A stretch of DNA of 64,000 bases from Rhizobium sp. BK399 (GCF_014194695.1 NZ_JACIAH010000002.1:372001-436000); one strand, 5' to 3'. Shown: positions 17,237-27,597, counted from the first letter of the stretch. Numbers and translations: made by a program. The notes: generated by a model from the letters alone, not told the origin.

Positions 17237-18340
17237 ATGAGTCTGAAGACTTTGTCGGCGGCCCTTGTCGCCTCGCTTGCCTTTGCGCCGCTCGCCCATG
17301 CAGATATCACCATTGGCCTCATCGCGCCGCTGACCGGTCCGGTTGCCGCCTATGGCGACCAGGTGAAGAATGGCGCACAGGCTGCTGTTGACGAGATCAA
17401 CAAGAAGGGCGGCATCCTCGGCGAAAAAGTCATCCTCAAATACGCCGACGATGCCGGCGAACCGAAGCAGGGCGTTTCCGCCGCAAACCAGCTCGTCGGC
17501 GACGGCATCCGCTTCGTCGTTGGCCCGGTCACCTCGGGCGTCGCCATCCCGGCTTCTGACGTTCTCGCCGAAAACGGCGTGCTGATGGTGACCCCGACGG
17601 CAACGGCTCCCGATCTCACCAAGCGTGGTCTCGCCAACGTTCTGCGCACCTGCGGTCGCGACGACCAGCAGGCTGAGGTCGCCGCCAACTACGTTCTGAA
17701 GAATTTCAAGGACAAGCGCGTCGCGATCATCAACGACAAGGGCGCTTACGGCAAGGGTCTGGCCGACTCGTTCAAGGCAACCCTGAACGCCGGTGGTATC
17801 AAGGAAGTGCTCGACGACTCCCTGAGCCCCGGCGACAAGGACTTCAGCGCGCTCACGACCCGTCTGAAGGCCGAGAACGTCGATGTTGTCTATTTCGGCG
17901 GCTATCACCCGGAAGGCGGCCTGCTGGCCCGTCAGCTGCATGACCTCTCCGTCAAGGCCGTCATCATCGGCGGCGACGGCCTATCGAACAGCGAGTTCTG
18001 GAACATCGGCACCGACGCAGCCGGTGGCACGATCTTCACCAATGCCATGGACGCAACGAAGAGCCCGGACTCGCAGGCAGCTGCGGACGCACTTAAGGCC
18101 AAGGGCATCCCGGCCGAGGCCTTCACGCTCAACGCCTACGCCGCAGTCGAAGTCCTGAAGGCGGGTATCGAGAAGGCCGGTAGCGCTGAAGATTCGGAAG
18201 CAGTCGCCAAGGCGCTGAAGGGCGGCGAAGCGATCCCGACGGCAATCGGCAAGCTGACCTACGGCGAAACCGGCGACCTGACCTCGCAAAGCTTCGCGCT
18301 CTACAAGTGGGAAGCCGGCAAGATCGTTCCGGCCGAATAA
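17237..18340 (+). CDS. Branched-chain amino-acid ABC transporter binding protein (LivK-like)
   Basis: A periplasmic binding protein of the type I Leu/Ile/Val family. 367 residues with a signal peptide (cut after AHA), [36 protein letters not shown], the [26 protein letters not shown] hinge and [18 protein letters not shown] 17237 has AAGGAGA 6 bases upstream; the frame is open far further, but only this start gives the signal peptide. No permease or ATPase lies nearby, so it is an orphan component that probably works with a LivHMGF set elsewhere. A terminator follows. Confidence 0.94.
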   Translation: MSLKTLSAALVASLAFAPLAHADITIGLIAPLTGPVAAYGDQVKNGAQAAVDEINKKGGILGEKVILKYADDAGEPKQGVSAANQLVGDGIRFVVGPVTSGVAIPASDVLAENGVLMVTPTATAPDLTKRGLANVLRTCGRDDQQAEVAANYVLKNFKDKRVAIINDKGAYGKGLADSFKATLNAGGIKEVLDDSLSPGDKDFSALTTRLKAENVDVVYFGGYHPEGGLLARQLHDLSVKAVIIGGDGLSNSEFWNIGTDAAGGTIFTNAMDATKSPDSQAAADALKAKGIPAEAFTLNAYAAVEVLKAGIEKAGSAEDSEAVAKALKGGEAIPTAIGKLTYGETGDLTSQSFALYKWEAGKIVPAE

Positions 18341-18365
18341 GCCTTCGATCTCCCGATTTCGATCG

Positions 18366-18398
18366 CCGGGCGTCCCTCTGGGGCACCCGGTTTTCGTT
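18366..18398 (+). terminator. Terminator of the LivK-like gene
   Basis: CCGGGCGTCCC and GGGGCACCCGG pair with one mismatch and one G-T around a 3-base loop (18366-18390), followed by TTTTCGTTT. Confidence 0.8.
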
Positions 18399-18408
18399 TG
18401 TGGACCGG

Positions 18409-18435
18409 CCGACAAAGCCGATCTCGCTTTGTCGG
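18409..18435 (+). other. Hairpin in the leader of the adenine deaminase gene
   Basis: CCGACAAAGC (18409-18418) and GCTTTGTCGG (18426-18435), perfect 10-bp complements with a 7-base loop, end 42 bases before the ade start. No T run follows, so it is not a simple terminator. It may be an RNA structure or a protein-binding dyad. Confidence 0.6.
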
Positions 18436-18477
18436 ACACATGGGCTATAACTGGTGAAACGCCAGCACGAGGATGCC

Positions 18478-20175
18478 ATGACTGCCAAGCTTGAACGCCT
18501 CATCGACCAGGGAACGGGCCGCCTGCCCGCCGACATCGTTCTGAAAGGCGGCCGTTTCTTCGACCTTGTGACCGGCGAACTGGTGGCATCCGATGTCGCG
18601 ATCGCACAGGATCTTATCGTCGGCACGTGCGGCAGCTACGACGGCGAAACCGAGATCGATATCTCGGGCAAGATCGTGGTGCCGGGCTTCATCGATACGC
18701 ATCTCCACATCGAGTCGTCGCTGGTGACGCCACACGAATTCGACCGCTGCGTCCTGCCCTATGGCGTAACGACAGTCATCTGCGACCCGCACGAGATCGC
18801 AAATGTTCTCGGCACCGAAGGCATTCAGTATTTCCTCGATTCGTCCCTCGAAACGATCATGGACATCCGTGTCCAGCTCTCCTCCTGCGTGCCTGCGACG
18901 CATCTGGAGACATCGGGCGCCGACCTTCCGATCGAGCGCCTCCTTCCCTTCCGCCATCATCCGAAGGTAATCGGCCTTGCCGAGTTCATGAATTTCCCCG
19001 GCGTGATCCACAAGGATCCGATCTGCATGGCGAAGCTCGACGCCTTCCAGGGCGAGCACATTGACGGCCACGCCCCTCTGCTCTCGGGCAACGACCTCAA
19101 CGGCTATCTCGCCGCCGGCATCCGCACCGAGCACGAATGCACGAGTGCTGCCGAAGCGCTGGAAAAGATCCGCAAGGGCATGCACATCCTCGTGCGCGAG
19201 GGCTCTGTTTCGAAAGATCTCGCAGCCCTGATGCCCATCATCACCGAGCGCCTGTCGCCCTACATCGCCCTTTGCACCGATGATCGCAACCCGCTCGACA
19301 TCGCCGAGCAAGGGCATCTCGACTACATGATCCGTACCGCGATCAAGAGCGGGGTGGAGCCGCTTGCCGTCTACCGCGCCGCCTCGATCTCGGCTGCCCG
19401 GGCCTTCGGCTTGAGGGACCGCGGTCTCGTCGCCCCAGGCTGGCGCGCGGACCTCGTGGTCATCGACAGCCTCGAAAACTGCCGCGCGGATCTGGTCTTT
19501 GCTGCCGGCCGCCAGGTGACCACGGAACTTTTCGCCACACGCAAGCCGGTGGAGCCGGTCGGCCTCGACAGCGTCAAGGCCCGGCCCGTGAACGCCGCCC
19601 ACTTCGGCGTTCCTGTGGCCGATGGCGAAACGCCTGTCATCGGTGTCACTCCCGGCAAGATCATTACCGAACACCGCCGCTACCGGCTACCGGTGAAAGG
19701 CAACCAGACCGCCGTCGATCTCGGCAACGACATCATCAAGGTCGCTGTGATCGAAAGGCACGGCAAGAACGGCAACCATGCCAATGGCTTCGTCCAGGGC
19801 TTCGGCCTGAAGAAGGGTGCGATTGCCTCCACCGTCGGCCATGACAGCCACAACATCTGCGTCGTTGGCGTCAGCGAGGACGACATGGCGCTCGCCGCCA
19901 ATCGCCTCGGCGAAATCAACGGCGGCTTCGTGGTTGTGGAGGATGGCAAGGTCACCGGCGAGATCGCCCTGCCCATTGCCGGCCTGATGAGCCTCGAGCC
20001 CTACGAGACGGTGCGCGACACGCTCCACCATCTACGCAAGGCCGCCTACGCGCTCGGCACGACGCTTGAGGAACCCTTCCTGCAGGTGGCCTTCCTGCCG
20101 CTCCCGGTCATTCCGCACCTGAAGATCTCGGATCGGGGAATGGTCGATGTCGACAAGTTTGCGCTGATCGGCTGA
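18478..20175 (+). CDS. ade: Adenine deaminase
   Basis: Converts adenine to hypoxanthine and ammonia for purine salvage or breakdown. 565 residues in the amidohydrolase superfamily: [19 protein letters not shown] (metal-binding HxH, about 70-90), [13 protein letters not shown], the EFMNFPGVI stretch, HAPLLSG, and [12 protein letters not shown] (catalytic Asp). The C-terminal Ade domain has [12 protein letters not shown] and [16 protein letters not shown]. Start ATG 18478 has GAGG just upstream. It ends 3 bases before the convergent alpha-glucosidase gene. With guanine deaminase and xanthine dehydrogenase further right, it feeds urate formation. Confidence 0.96.
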   Translation: MTAKLERLIDQGTGRLPADIVLKGGRFFDLVTGELVASDVAIAQDLIVGTCGSYDGETEIDISGKIVVPGFIDTHLHIESSLVTPHEFDRCVLPYGVTTVICDPHEIANVLGTEGIQYFLDSSLETIMDIRVQLSSCVPATHLETSGADLPIERLLPFRHHPKVIGLAEFMNFPGVIHKDPICMAKLDAFQGEHIDGHAPLLSGNDLNGYLAAGIRTEHECTSAAEALEKIRKGMHILVREGSVSKDLAALMPIITERLSPYIALCTDDRNPLDIAEQGHLDYMIRTAIKSGVEPLAVYRAASISAARAFGLRDRGLVAPGWRADLVVIDSLENCRADLVFAAGRQVTTELFATRKPVEPVGLDSVKARPVNAAHFGVPVADGETPVIGVTPGKIITEHRRYRLPVKGNQTAVDLGNDIIKVAVIERHGKNGNHANGFVQGFGLKKGAIASTVGHDSHNICVVGVSEDDMALAANRLGEINGGFVVVEDGKVTGEIALPIAGLMSLEPYETVRDTLHHLRKAAYALGTTLEEPFLQVAFLPLPVIPHLKISDRGMVDVDKFALIG

Positions 20176-20178
20176 CGT

Positions 20179-21828
20179 CTAGCCAGCCACCCGCGCACAG
20201 AACGCGTCGAGCGCGACAAGCTTGATTGGGCCGGTTGCCGCTCCCGCCGCAAAGCCCGGCATAGCCAACCGTTCTCCTATCACCATTCCCGCCGGCGGAA
20301 TGAACTGTGCTGGCTTGCGCGTCAGGTTGAAGACAAAGAGCAGCGTCTCGCTTCCCTTGGTGCGCGTGAAGGCGAGCAGGTCCTGATTGGTCCCGATGAA
20401 CTCCATCGCGCCGTCAAGCAATGCCGGATGGCCTTTCCGGAATTCGAGCGTCTGCCGGTAGTGGTTCAGAACGGAATGCGGATCGCTCTCCTGCGTGTCG
20501 ACGGAAAGCGCTGCCTGCTCGTAAGGAACAGGCAACCAGGATTTTTCGGCCATGGTAAAGCCGGCATGCGCCTTCGCAGCCTCCCAGGGCATCGGCGTGC
20601 GGCATCCGTCGCGTCCCTTGAAGGCCGGCCAGAAACGGATGCCGTAGGGGTCACGCAGATCCTCGAAGGCCAACTCGGCCTCCGGCAGGCCGAGTTCTTC
20701 CCCCTGATAGAGGCAGATCGAGCCGCGCAGCGTCGCCAGCACCGACATGGCGAGCTTGGCAACGACTGGCCGCTCCTCCGGGGTCTTTGCGAAGCGGCTC
20801 ACATGACGGTTGACGTCATGGTTCGAGAAGGCCCAGCAGACCCAGCCATTGGCAACCGACTTCTGGAAGGCATCGACGCAACTGCGGATATGGGTAGCGG
20901 TAAACTCCGGTCCGAGCAGGTCGAAGGTGTAGCACATGTTCAGCTTGTCGCCGCCGGCGGTATAGGCAGCCACCGTCTTCAACGAGCGTGCTCCGTCGCC
21001 GACCTCGCCTACCGTCGCGCGCGCTTCGTAGTGGTCGAGCAAGGCCCGGAAGCGCTGGAGGAAGCCGATGTTTTCCGGCTGCGTCTTGTCATAGAGGTGG
21101 TTCTGCATGCCGTAAGGGTTCGTATCGGGCGCATCGAGACCGGCATCGCTCTCGTCGGGCGCATGCGGGGGATTGTCGCGAAGAAGCTTATCGCAGAAGT
21201 AGTAGTTCACTGTATCAAGGCGGAAGCCATCGACGCCACGGTCGAGCCAGAACTTCACGGTGGCGAGCACGGCATCCTGAACCTGTGGATTGTGGAAGTT
21301 CAGATCCGGCTGCGAGGTCAGGAAGTTGTGCTGGTAATATTGCCGGCGTACGCCATCCCATTCCCATCCAGGCCCGCCGAAGATCGAGAGCCAGTTGTTG
21401 GGTGCCGTGCCATCTGGCTTCGGATCTGCCCAGACATACCAGTCGGCCTTGGGATTGCTTCGGCTTGAGCGGCTTTCGACGAACCAGGGATGAACATCGG
21501 ACGTGTGCGATATCACTTGGTCGATGATGATCTTGATGCCGAGCCGGTGAGCCGCCGCCATCATCTCGTCGAAATCATCGAGCGTTCCGAAGATCGGATC
21601 GACATCGCAATAGTCGGAAACGTCATAGCCCATATCGGCCATCGGTGACTTGAAGAATGGCGACAGCCAGATGGCGTCTACGCCGAGGCTGGCGATATGG
21701 GGCAATCTCCGGGTAATGCCCTTCAGGTCTCCGAGGCCATCTCCGTTCGTATCCTGAAAGGATCGTGGATAGACCTGATAGATAACCGCACCTCGCCACC
21801 AGTCCGCTGTTTTGCCCGCAACCGACAT
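20179..21828 (-). CDS. aglA: Alpha-glucosidase, GH13 family
   Basis: Hydrolyses alpha-glucosidic bonds in sucrose, maltose, trehalose or similar. 549 residues with GH13 regions DWWRGAVIYQVYPRSFQDTNGDG, IIDQVISHTSDVHPWF, GVDGFRLDTVN (nucleophile Asp), ATVGEVGD (acid/base Glu) and FSNHDVNRH (third catalytic Asp). ATG 21828 is chosen for AGGAG upstream; an in-frame ATG 8 codons earlier has no good Shine-Dalgarno. In S. meliloti aglA lies in the aglEFGAK transport cluster; here no sugar transporter adjoins it, so the gene symbol is by similarity only. Confidence 0.93.
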   Translation of the reverse strand: MSVAGKTADWWRGAVIYQVYPRSFQDTNGDGLGDLKGITRRLPHIASLGVDAIWLSPFFKSPMADMGYDVSDYCDVDPIFGTLDDFDEMMAAAHRLGIKIIIDQVISHTSDVHPWFVESRSSRSNPKADWYVWADPKPDGTAPNNWLSIFGGPGWEWDGVRRQYYQHNFLTSQPDLNFHNPQVQDAVLATVKFWLDRGVDGFRLDTVNYYFCDKLLRDNPPHAPDESDAGLDAPDTNPYGMQNHLYDKTQPENIGFLQRFRALLDHYEARATVGEVGDGARSLKTVAAYTAGGDKLNMCYTFDLLGPEFTATHIRSCVDAFQKSVANGWVCWAFSNHDVNRHVSRFAKTPEERPVVAKLAMSVLATLRGSICLYQGEELGLPEAELAFEDLRDPYGIRFWPAFKGRDGCRTPMPWEAAKAHAGFTMAEKSWLPVPYEQAALSVDTQESDPHSVLNHYRQTLEFRKGHPALLDGAMEFIGTNQDLLAFTRTKGSETLLFVFNLTRKPAQFIPPAGMVIGERLAMPGFAAGAATGPIKLVALDAFCARVAG

Positions 21829-21895
21829 CAGCCGTCTATCTCCTACCTTCATTCGATGATGCCAACACTAAAGCGGGCGGGACAAAAAACAACCT

Positions 21896-22129
21896 TCAGC
21901 CGAAATCAGTCGAACATCCCAGCTTCTGCATTTTGCGCTTTAGCTTTTCGCGGTGCTTGATGTCCTTGCTAGGCAGCTTACCGCCCACCGTGTTTCGTTC
22001 CTGCAAGGCGAGTGTCTGACAATCCCACTTTCGCTTGCCTCCGCCTCCGTGTGCGGAAGCGAGACCGGTTGAAAGCGATAGCGCCGCAACCAGCGAAATA
22101 CCAATCAGAGGGCCTGAGATCGTCTGCAA
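21896..22129 (-). CDS. Small exported protein of unknown function
   Basis: 77 residues starting at TTG 22129 with GGGGA about 8 bases upstream. A signal peptide (IGISLVAALSLSTGLASA) is followed by HGGGGKRKWDCQTLALQE and a very basic tail with a second Cys (KLGCSTDFG); the two Cys could form one disulfide. No real gene overlaps it and the signal peptide argues for translation. No recognised family. Confidence 0.55.
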   Translation of the reverse strand: MQTISGPLIGISLVAALSLSTGLASAHGGGGKRKWDCQTLALQERNTVGGKLPSKDIKHREKLKRKMQKLGCSTDFG

Positions 22130-22282
22130 GCGTGTGTCCCCGTAACTGCGCGAGTGCCACTATGCGCGCTGCAGATAGGGTCAACAATCCGGCCTAGAGT
22201 CGCAGCCACATGCCGCTCGTGGCTTGTCAGGAACAGCCTCTACGCGTATCAGCGAAAGCGGGAAAATTCAGGGAGGCTTTCT

Positions 22283-23203
22283 GTGAGCGGGCGTTTTCTA
22301 TCGATCGGTGAATGCATGGTAGAGCTTTCGCATGCAGGCGCCGGCTTGCTGCGCAAGGGCTTTGCCGGCGACACGCTGAATACAGCCTGGTACGCCCGCG
22401 CCTGCCTGCCGGCGGATTGGTCGGTCGAGTATTTTACCGCGCTCGGCGACGAAGCCATGTCCGATGAGATGATCGCCTTCTACAAGCAGGCTGGCATCGG
22501 CACGGAATTTATCAGGCGCATCAAGGGCAAGGCGCCGGGTCTCTACATGATCAGCCTCAAGGATGGCGAGCGCTCCTTTAGTTACTGGCGCGACAACTCC
22601 GCCGCCCGCCAGCTCGCAGCCGACGCGGAACTCCTTCGCGAGGCGATCGAGGCCAGCGACGTTGTCTACTTCTCCGGCATCACACTTGCGATCCTGTCTC
22701 GCAACGACGCCGACACCCTGCTCGCCGAAGTCCGCCGCGCCAAGGCCGCCGGCAAGATCGTGGCCTTCGATCCCAATATCCGCCCGCGGCTCTGGTCGGG
22801 CTATGACGTGATGCATGCGACGATTAGCGAAGGTGCGCGTGCCTCTTCCCTGGTGCTGCCGAGTTTTGATGACGAGGCAACGCACTTCGGCGACGTTTCG
22901 ATTGCAGCAACGATCCAGCGCTATCGCACCCTCGGCGCGACGGACGTGGTGGTCAAGAACGGCGCAGAAGGAGCAACGTTGAGCTTCGACGGCGTGGAGA
23001 GATTCGTCCCGGCTGAGAAGGTCGAGCAGGTCGTCGACACGACCAGCGCCGGCGACAGCTTCAACGGCGCATTTCTCGCCCGCTACCTCGAGACCAAGGA
23101 CGCGCCCGCCGCCGCCGCATTTGCTGCAAAGGTTGCCGCACGCGTCGTCAGCGAACATGGAGCCCTCGTTGCCTGGGAAAAACTTGGTATCAACCACGCC
23201 TGA
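22283..23203 (+). CDS. kdgK: 2-dehydro-3-deoxygluconokinase, PfkB family
   Basis: Phosphorylates KDG to KDPG, which enters the Entner-Doudoroff aldolase step. 306 residues with the PfkB N-terminal FLSIGECMVELS and AGDTLNTAWYAR, and the C-terminal signature DTTSAGDSFNGAFLARYL, whose Asp is the catalytic base. Start is GTG 22283 with GGGAGG 6 bases upstream; the frame is open 43 codons more, but those residues do not look like the family. Other PfkB sugar kinases are possible, but ARQLA and SYWRDNSAARQL fit KdgK. Confidence 0.9.
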   Translation: MSGRFLSIGECMVELSHAGAGLLRKGFAGDTLNTAWYARACLPADWSVEYFTALGDEAMSDEMIAFYKQAGIGTEFIRRIKGKAPGLYMISLKDGERSFSYWRDNSAARQLAADAELLREAIEASDVVYFSGITLAILSRNDADTLLAEVRRAKAAGKIVAFDPNIRPRLWSGYDVMHATISEGARASSLVLPSFDDEATHFGDVSIAATIQRYRTLGATDVVVKNGAEGATLSFDGVERFVPAEKVEQVVDTTSAGDSFNGAFLARYLETKDAPAAAAFAAKVAARVVSEHGALVAWEKLGINHA

Positions 23204-23359
23204 GCAACACCGGACGATCGGTGTAGCGCAACTGTAATATTTCCATCATCGACGGTCGCCAGAATGTGAAGCGCGGGAATCGAGTCCCCGGGTCTGCCGG
23301 GAGTTTGGCCGGCGCCCCCGCGGGCGCGGCTTGGATGGAATTGGGGCGTGCTGCAGCAT

Positions 23360-24526
23360 ATGTCGGATGTTGGGGGCAACGAAGGCCGGAACGCATCTCG
23401 GCCGGGGGTGGCGGAACGGCTGGTCATTGTCAGCGATGCCTGGCATCCGCAGGTCAACGGCGTCGTCCGTTCGATCGAGAACACCAACCGCGAACTGGCG
23501 AAAATGGGCATTGACGTGGCAATGGTGACGCCGCAGGGCTTTCACAGTGTGCCCTGCCCCACCTACCCCGAAATTCGTCTTTCCATCGCCAGCTACCGCC
23601 GCGTCGCGCGCGAGATCAGAAAACACATGCCCTCCTACGTTCATATCGCAACGGAGGGTCCTTTGGGGCTGACGGCGCGGCGCTGGTGCCTGAAGAACCG
23701 CATGCCCTTTTCGACCAGTTACCACACCCGCTTTCCGGAATATGTTTCGGCCCGTTTGCCCATACCGAAGAGCTGGCTTTATGCGTTCGTCCGTTGGTTC
23801 CACAATTCCGGCGCCGGTTGCATGGTCGCGACCCCAAGCCTCGCGCGCGAACTCTCCGACAAGGGCATTCGAAACCTCATGCCGTGGAGCCGCGGCATCG
23901 ATGCCGATCATTTCCGCCCCATGCCCCTGGACGACGCGCCGTTCGGCCTTGCCCGCCCGATCTTCATGACAGTCGGCCGCGTTGCCCTGGAAAAGAACTT
24001 GCCGGCCTTCCTGGATCTCGACCTACCGGGATCGAAGGTCGTCGTCGGTGACGGGCCGGCTCGTGCCGAGCTCGAGAAGCGCTATCCAGATGTCCACTTC
24101 GCCGGCCTGAAGGTCGGCGAGGAACTGGCGAAGGCCTACGCCCAGGCGGATGTCTTCGTCTTCCCCTCGCTGACGGATACGTTCGGAAATACGATCCTCG
24201 AGGCCCTCGCGTCAGGCGTTCCCGTCGCCGCCTACCCTGTCACCGGCCCCCTCGACATCATCGCAGACGACAACGACGTCGGAGCACTCGACGACGACCT
24301 GAAAACGGCCTGCCTAACGGCGTTTTCAGCGTCGCGCGAGAAGGCACGCGAACTCGCGCTTCAATATTCCTGGGAAGCGGCGACGACACAGTTCATCAAC
24401 AACATCCGCGCCGCCAACGGCGTCATTACGCCGAAGTGGAAGAAAGCCTGGCAATTTGCTGCCAAGTCGCTGCCAAGAACGAAAAAGCCCGGTGATGCCG
24501 CCGGGCCCGTCTCGTCAGGAACCTGA
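23360..24526 (+). CDS. Glycosyltransferase family 4 (mannosyltransferase-like)
   Basis: Transfers a sugar from a nucleotide donor, probably to a membrane lipid. About 388 residues, GT-B fold: LVIVSDAWHPQVNGVVRSIENTNRELAKMG, FSTSYHTRFPEYVSAR, MPWSRGIDADHFRP, VGRVALEKNLPAFLDLDLPGSKVVVGDGP and FPSLTDTFGNTILEALASGVPVAAYPV (donor-binding). The family includes GDP-mannose-dependent lipid mannosyltransferases. The start is unclear: GTG 23348, ATG 23360 and GTG 23408 are all possible; conserved sequence begins at residue 20 or so. Confidence 0.88.
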   Translation: MSDVGGNEGRNASRPGVAERLVIVSDAWHPQVNGVVRSIENTNRELAKMGIDVAMVTPQGFHSVPCPTYPEIRLSIASYRRVAREIRKHMPSYVHIATEGPLGLTARRWCLKNRMPFSTSYHTRFPEYVSARLPIPKSWLYAFVRWFHNSGAGCMVATPSLARELSDKGIRNLMPWSRGIDADHFRPMPLDDAPFGLARPIFMTVGRVALEKNLPAFLDLDLPGSKVVVGDGPARAELEKRYPDVHFAGLKVGEELAKAYAQADVFVFPSLTDTFGNTILEALASGVPVAAYPVTGPLDIIADDNDVGALDDDLKTACLTAFSASREKARELALQYSWEAATTQFINNIRAANGVITPKWKKAWQFAAKSLPRTKKPGDAAGPVSSGT

Positions 24527-24531
24527 ACCGG

Positions 24532-25545
24532 TTATTTGCTGAGCGCGTCGCGGAGCGTCTGGCTGGCAACGGAGATTGCGCTGCGCACAGCGGGCGTCTC
24601 GGCAATGGCGTTCAGAAGCACGAAGTCGTGGATCGTGCCGTTGTAGCGGATCGAGGTCACCTTCACGCCCGCCTGACTTAATTTGCGGCCATAGGCCTCG
24701 CCTTCGTCTCGCAGCACGTCATTCTCGTCGGTGATGATCAATGCCGGAGGCAACCCGTTCAGCTGATCGAGTGAAGCCTGGAGCGGGGAAGCAGTCGGCT
24801 CCCTGCGCTTGGCTTCATCGGGGAGATACGCATTCCAGAACCACTTCATCGCTTCCTTCGTTAGCCAAGGACCGTTGGCGAACTGATTGTAGGAGCCGGT
24901 CTCGAAGTTGGCGTCGGTCACGGGATAGAACATGACCTGCTGAGCGATTGCAGGACCGCCGCGCTCCTTGGCAAGCAGCGTGACCGCCGCGGTCATGTTG
25001 CCGCCGACGCTGTCGCCGGCCACCGCCAGGCGGGTGGCGTCGACATTGAATTCCTTCTGGTGTTCAGTGACGTATTTCGTTGCGGCGTAGGCCTGCTCGA
25101 TCGCGATCGGATAGCGAGCCTCCGGCGAGCGCTCATAGTCGACAAAGACAACAGTGGCCTTGGCGCCATTGGCGATCTCGCGAACGAGACGGTCATGCGT
25201 ATCGGCATCGCCAAGCACCCAGCCGCCGCCGTGGAAATACATGACGACAGGAAGCTTGCCCTTCACGCCTTCTGGACGAACGACACGCAGCTTGATGCTG
25301 CCGGTCGGTCCAGCCTTGATCGTCAGGTTCTCTTCCTTGGCGGCAAGCTTCTTGGCGTCACCCTTCTGCGCCCCGGCAAGGACATTGCGGGCGTCGGAAG
25401 GAGACAGTGCATAGATTGGCTTGGAGCCAGCGAGCGCATCGATGAACTTCTGGGTTGTCACTTCCAATACCGGATCGGCAGCGGCACCCAAAGTGGTTGC
25501 TGCGAGGATGGCTGCTGCGGAGAGTGCGGTCTTTGCGGTCGACAT
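24532..25545 (-). CDS. Exported alpha/beta-hydrolase (HSL/GDXG esterase family)
   Basis: A carboxylesterase with 337 residues and a signal peptide (cut near AAADP). Oxyanion motif YFHGGGWVLGD (about 118-127), nucleophile elbow GDSVGG, an Asp in ITDENDVLRDEG and the His in GTIHDF form the catalytic set of the hormone-sensitive-lipase family. Start ATG 25545 with AGGAC upstream. It is divergent from an OhrR-like MarR regulator across about 160 bases that carry three copies of a palindromic motif, so it is probably the regulator's target. Substrate unknown. Confidence 0.9.
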   Translation of the reverse strand: MSTAKTALSAAAILAATTLGAAADPVLEVTTQKFIDALAGSKPIYALSPSDARNVLAGAQKGDAKKLAAKEENLTIKAGPTGSIKLRVVRPEGVKGKLPVVMYFHGGGWVLGDADTHDRLVREIANGAKATVVFVDYERSPEARYPIAIEQAYAATKYVTEHQKEFNVDATRLAVAGDSVGGNMTAAVTLLAKERGGPAIAQQVMFYPVTDANFETGSYNQFANGPWLTKEAMKWFWNAYLPDEAKRREPTASPLQASLDQLNGLPPALIITDENDVLRDEGEAYGRKLSQAGVKVTSIRYNGTIHDFVLLNAIAETPAVRSAISVASQTLRDALSK

Positions 25546-25590
25546 TGTCCTGTCCTTTTCGGTTGCTATTCGTCGTTGGCGCATCATCTA

Positions 25591-25677
25591 TATATTGCAC
25601 TATTATATATCGCACGATATAAACAGGCATAGCTCTCATGCAGAAAGATTGGTTGCGATTGTTTATTGCGCGATATA
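25591..25677. promoter_or_regulatory. Three-copy palindromic operator between esterase and MarR genes
   Basis: Three 16-base elements resemble TATATYGCRCGATATA: TATATTGCACTATTAT (25591-25606), TATATCGCACGATATA (25606-25621, two perfect 7-base arms around CA) and TTTATTGCGCGATATA (25662-25677). The first two are 15 bases apart. They sit in the divergent promoter region, as MarR/OhrR operators usually do. Confidence 0.7.
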
Positions 25678-25704
25678 TGTTGTCGCGCTTTCGGAGAATT
25701 GGAT

Positions 25705-26142
25705 ATGAGCGACGATCTGAACCTAGATGATTTTATGTGCTTCGCCCTCTACACCGCAAATCACGCGATGAATCGGGTCTACAAGCCACTGCTTGATGCG
25801 CTGGACCTCACATACCCGCAGTACCTGGCAATGGTCACCCTATGGAAAGAAGACAACCAGACAGTCGGCGACATCAGCGAGAAGCTTCACCTTGAATCGA
25901 GCACCCTCACCCCTCTCCTGAAGCGTTTGGAAACGGCCGGCTACGTCAAACGCGAGCGCGGCAAGGACGACGAGCGTGTAGTCATCATCCGGTTGACGAA
26001 GGAGGGTCGCGAACTCAAAAGACGCGCAGCATCCATTCCCGGCTGCATCCTCGATGCATCGGGCCGAGAATTTGCTGACTTGAAACGGTTGGCGGCAGAC
26101 GTGATCGTATTGCGCGACACGCTGACGCGTCACTCAAAATAA
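25705..26142 (+). CDS. MarR-family regulator, OhrR-like
   Basis: 145 residues. The N-terminal MCFALYTANHAMNRVYKPLL places a Cys (residue 12) where OhrR proteins have the peroxide-sensing Cys. A winged helix follows: LTYPQYLAMVTLW, TVGDISEKLHLESSTLTPLLKRLETAGYVKRERGKDDERVVIIRLT. ATG 25705 has GGAG about 9 bases upstream. OhrR usually represses the peroxidase ohr; here the divergent gene is an esterase, so the true signal is uncertain. Confidence 0.9.
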   Translation: MSDDLNLDDFMCFALYTANHAMNRVYKPLLDALDLTYPQYLAMVTLWKEDNQTVGDISEKLHLESSTLTPLLKRLETAGYVKRERGKDDERVVIIRLTKEGRELKRRAASIPGCILDASGREFADLKRLAADVIVLRDTLTRHSK

Positions 26143-26157
26143 GGAGCAGCGGACCTA

Positions 26158-27582
26158 TCAGGACCGCTTTTTCTTCGACTCATACGGATTGTCCGGAGAA
26201 CGATAGTGAATCCGGATCGGCACGCTCGGCATGTCGAAATCGTTGCGCAGACCGTTGATCAAATAGCGGGTGTACGATTCCGGCAGCGCGTCGGAGCGTG
26301 TGCAGGAGATCATGAACGCCGGCGGACGGGCCTTCACCTGCGTCATATACTTGAGCTTGATGCGGCGACCGGAGACTGCTGGTGGCGGATGCTGAACCTG
26401 CTGCTGCTCCAGCCAGCGATTGAGGCGGGCAGTCGAGATGCGCTTGTTCCAGACCTTATCCGTATCGATGATAGACTGCATCAGCTTGTCGAGACCACGG
26501 CCGGTCTGGCCGGAGATCGGCACGGCACGAATCCCGCGCGCCTGCGGCAGCAAGCGGTCGGTCTTCTCGCGCAGGTCCGCGAGAACAGCCTGCGGCTCCT
26601 CGATCATGTCCCACTTGTTGAAGGCGAGCACGGCAGCACGGCCCTCACGGAGCACGAGATCGACGATGTGCAGATCCTGCTTCTCGAACGGGATCGTCGC
26701 ATCGAAGACGATGACGACGAGCTCAGCAAAACGGATGGCACGTAGCGTATCGGCCACCGAGAGCTTTTCGAGCTTCTCGATCACCTTCGCCTTGCGGCGC
26801 ATGCCTGCCGTATCGAACATCTTGATGGTGCGGCCGCGCCAGTCCCATTCAACGGAGATGGAATCGCGCGTGATGCCGGCTTCCGGCCCCGTCAGCAGTC
26901 GGTCTTCACCGAGGAAGCGATTGATCAGCGTCGACTTACCGGCGTTCGGGCGACCGACGATCGCCACGCGCAGCGGCTTCGTGTCGTCATATACCGGTTC
27001 TTCCTCTTCCTCGCCTTCCTCATCGATCGGCTGAGGGATATCGACGTCGGTGACGGCGACATCTTCCTTAGGCGGAAATGCGCGGTCTTCACCAAGGGCG
27101 GCAACGATCGCATCCCTAAGGTCGAGCATGCCCTGCCCGTGTTCGGCCGAGATCGGAGTCGGTTCACCAAGACCGAGCGAATAGGCGTCGTAAAACCCGG
27201 CGTCCGAGCCACGGGCTTCCGACTTGTTGGCCACGAGAACCACGGGCTTGCCACGGCGGCGCAACATTTCGGCGAGCGCCGTGTCGACGGGCGTCAGCCC
27301 GGTCTTGGCATCGACTACGAACAAAGAAAGGTCAGCCTCGTCGATCGCCGCCTCTGTCTGGGCGCGCATGCGGCCCTGCAGGCTCTCTTCATGGGCCTCC
27401 TCAAGACCAGCCGTATCAACGATGGTGAAACGCAGGTCGACGAGCCGTGCTTCGCCCGGGCGGCGGTCGCGGGTAACGCCCGGCGTGTCATCGACAAGCG
27501 CCAGCTTCTTTCCAACCAACCGGTTGAAAAGCGTCGACTTGCCGACATTCGGGCGACCGACAATGGCGACCGTGAAGCTCAT
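26158..27582 (-). CDS. der: Ribosome assembly GTPase Der (EngA)
   Basis: An essential GTPase for 50S subunit assembly with two tandem G domains. 474 residues: first G1 [19 protein letters not shown] (about 7-25), DTAGLEE, NKSE; second G1 [20 protein letters not shown] (about 210), [12 protein letters not shown]; then a C-terminal KH-like domain ([23 protein letters not shown]). Starts 15 bases after the TPR gene on the same strand, so they are likely co-transcribed. Confidence 0.98.
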   Translation of the reverse strand: MSFTVAIVGRPNVGKSTLFNRLVGKKLALVDDTPGVTRDRRPGEARLVDLRFTIVDTAGLEEAHEESLQGRMRAQTEAAIDEADLSLFVVDAKTGLTPVDTALAEMLRRRGKPVVLVANKSEARGSDAGFYDAYSLGLGEPTPISAEHGQGMLDLRDAIVAALGEDRAFPPKEDVAVTDVDIPQPIDEEGEEEEEPVYDDTKPLRVAIVGRPNAGKSTLINRFLGEDRLLTGPEAGITRDSISVEWDWRGRTIKMFDTAGMRRKAKVIEKLEKLSVADTLRAIRFAELVVIVFDATIPFEKQDLHIVDLVLREGRAAVLAFNKWDMIEEPQAVLADLREKTDRLLPQARGIRAVPISGQTGRGLDKLMQSIIDTDKVWNKRISTARLNRWLEQQQVQHPPPAVSGRRIKLKYMTQVKARPPAFMISCTRSDALPESYTRYLINGLRNDFDMPSVPIRIHYRSPDNPYESKKKRS

Positions 27583-27597
27583 TGAAATTCCTTACAT

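Noticed and set aside
23204..23347. ACACCG..CGGTGT dyad after kdgK considered as a terminator
   Set aside because: Six-bp stem with no T run; too weak to call.
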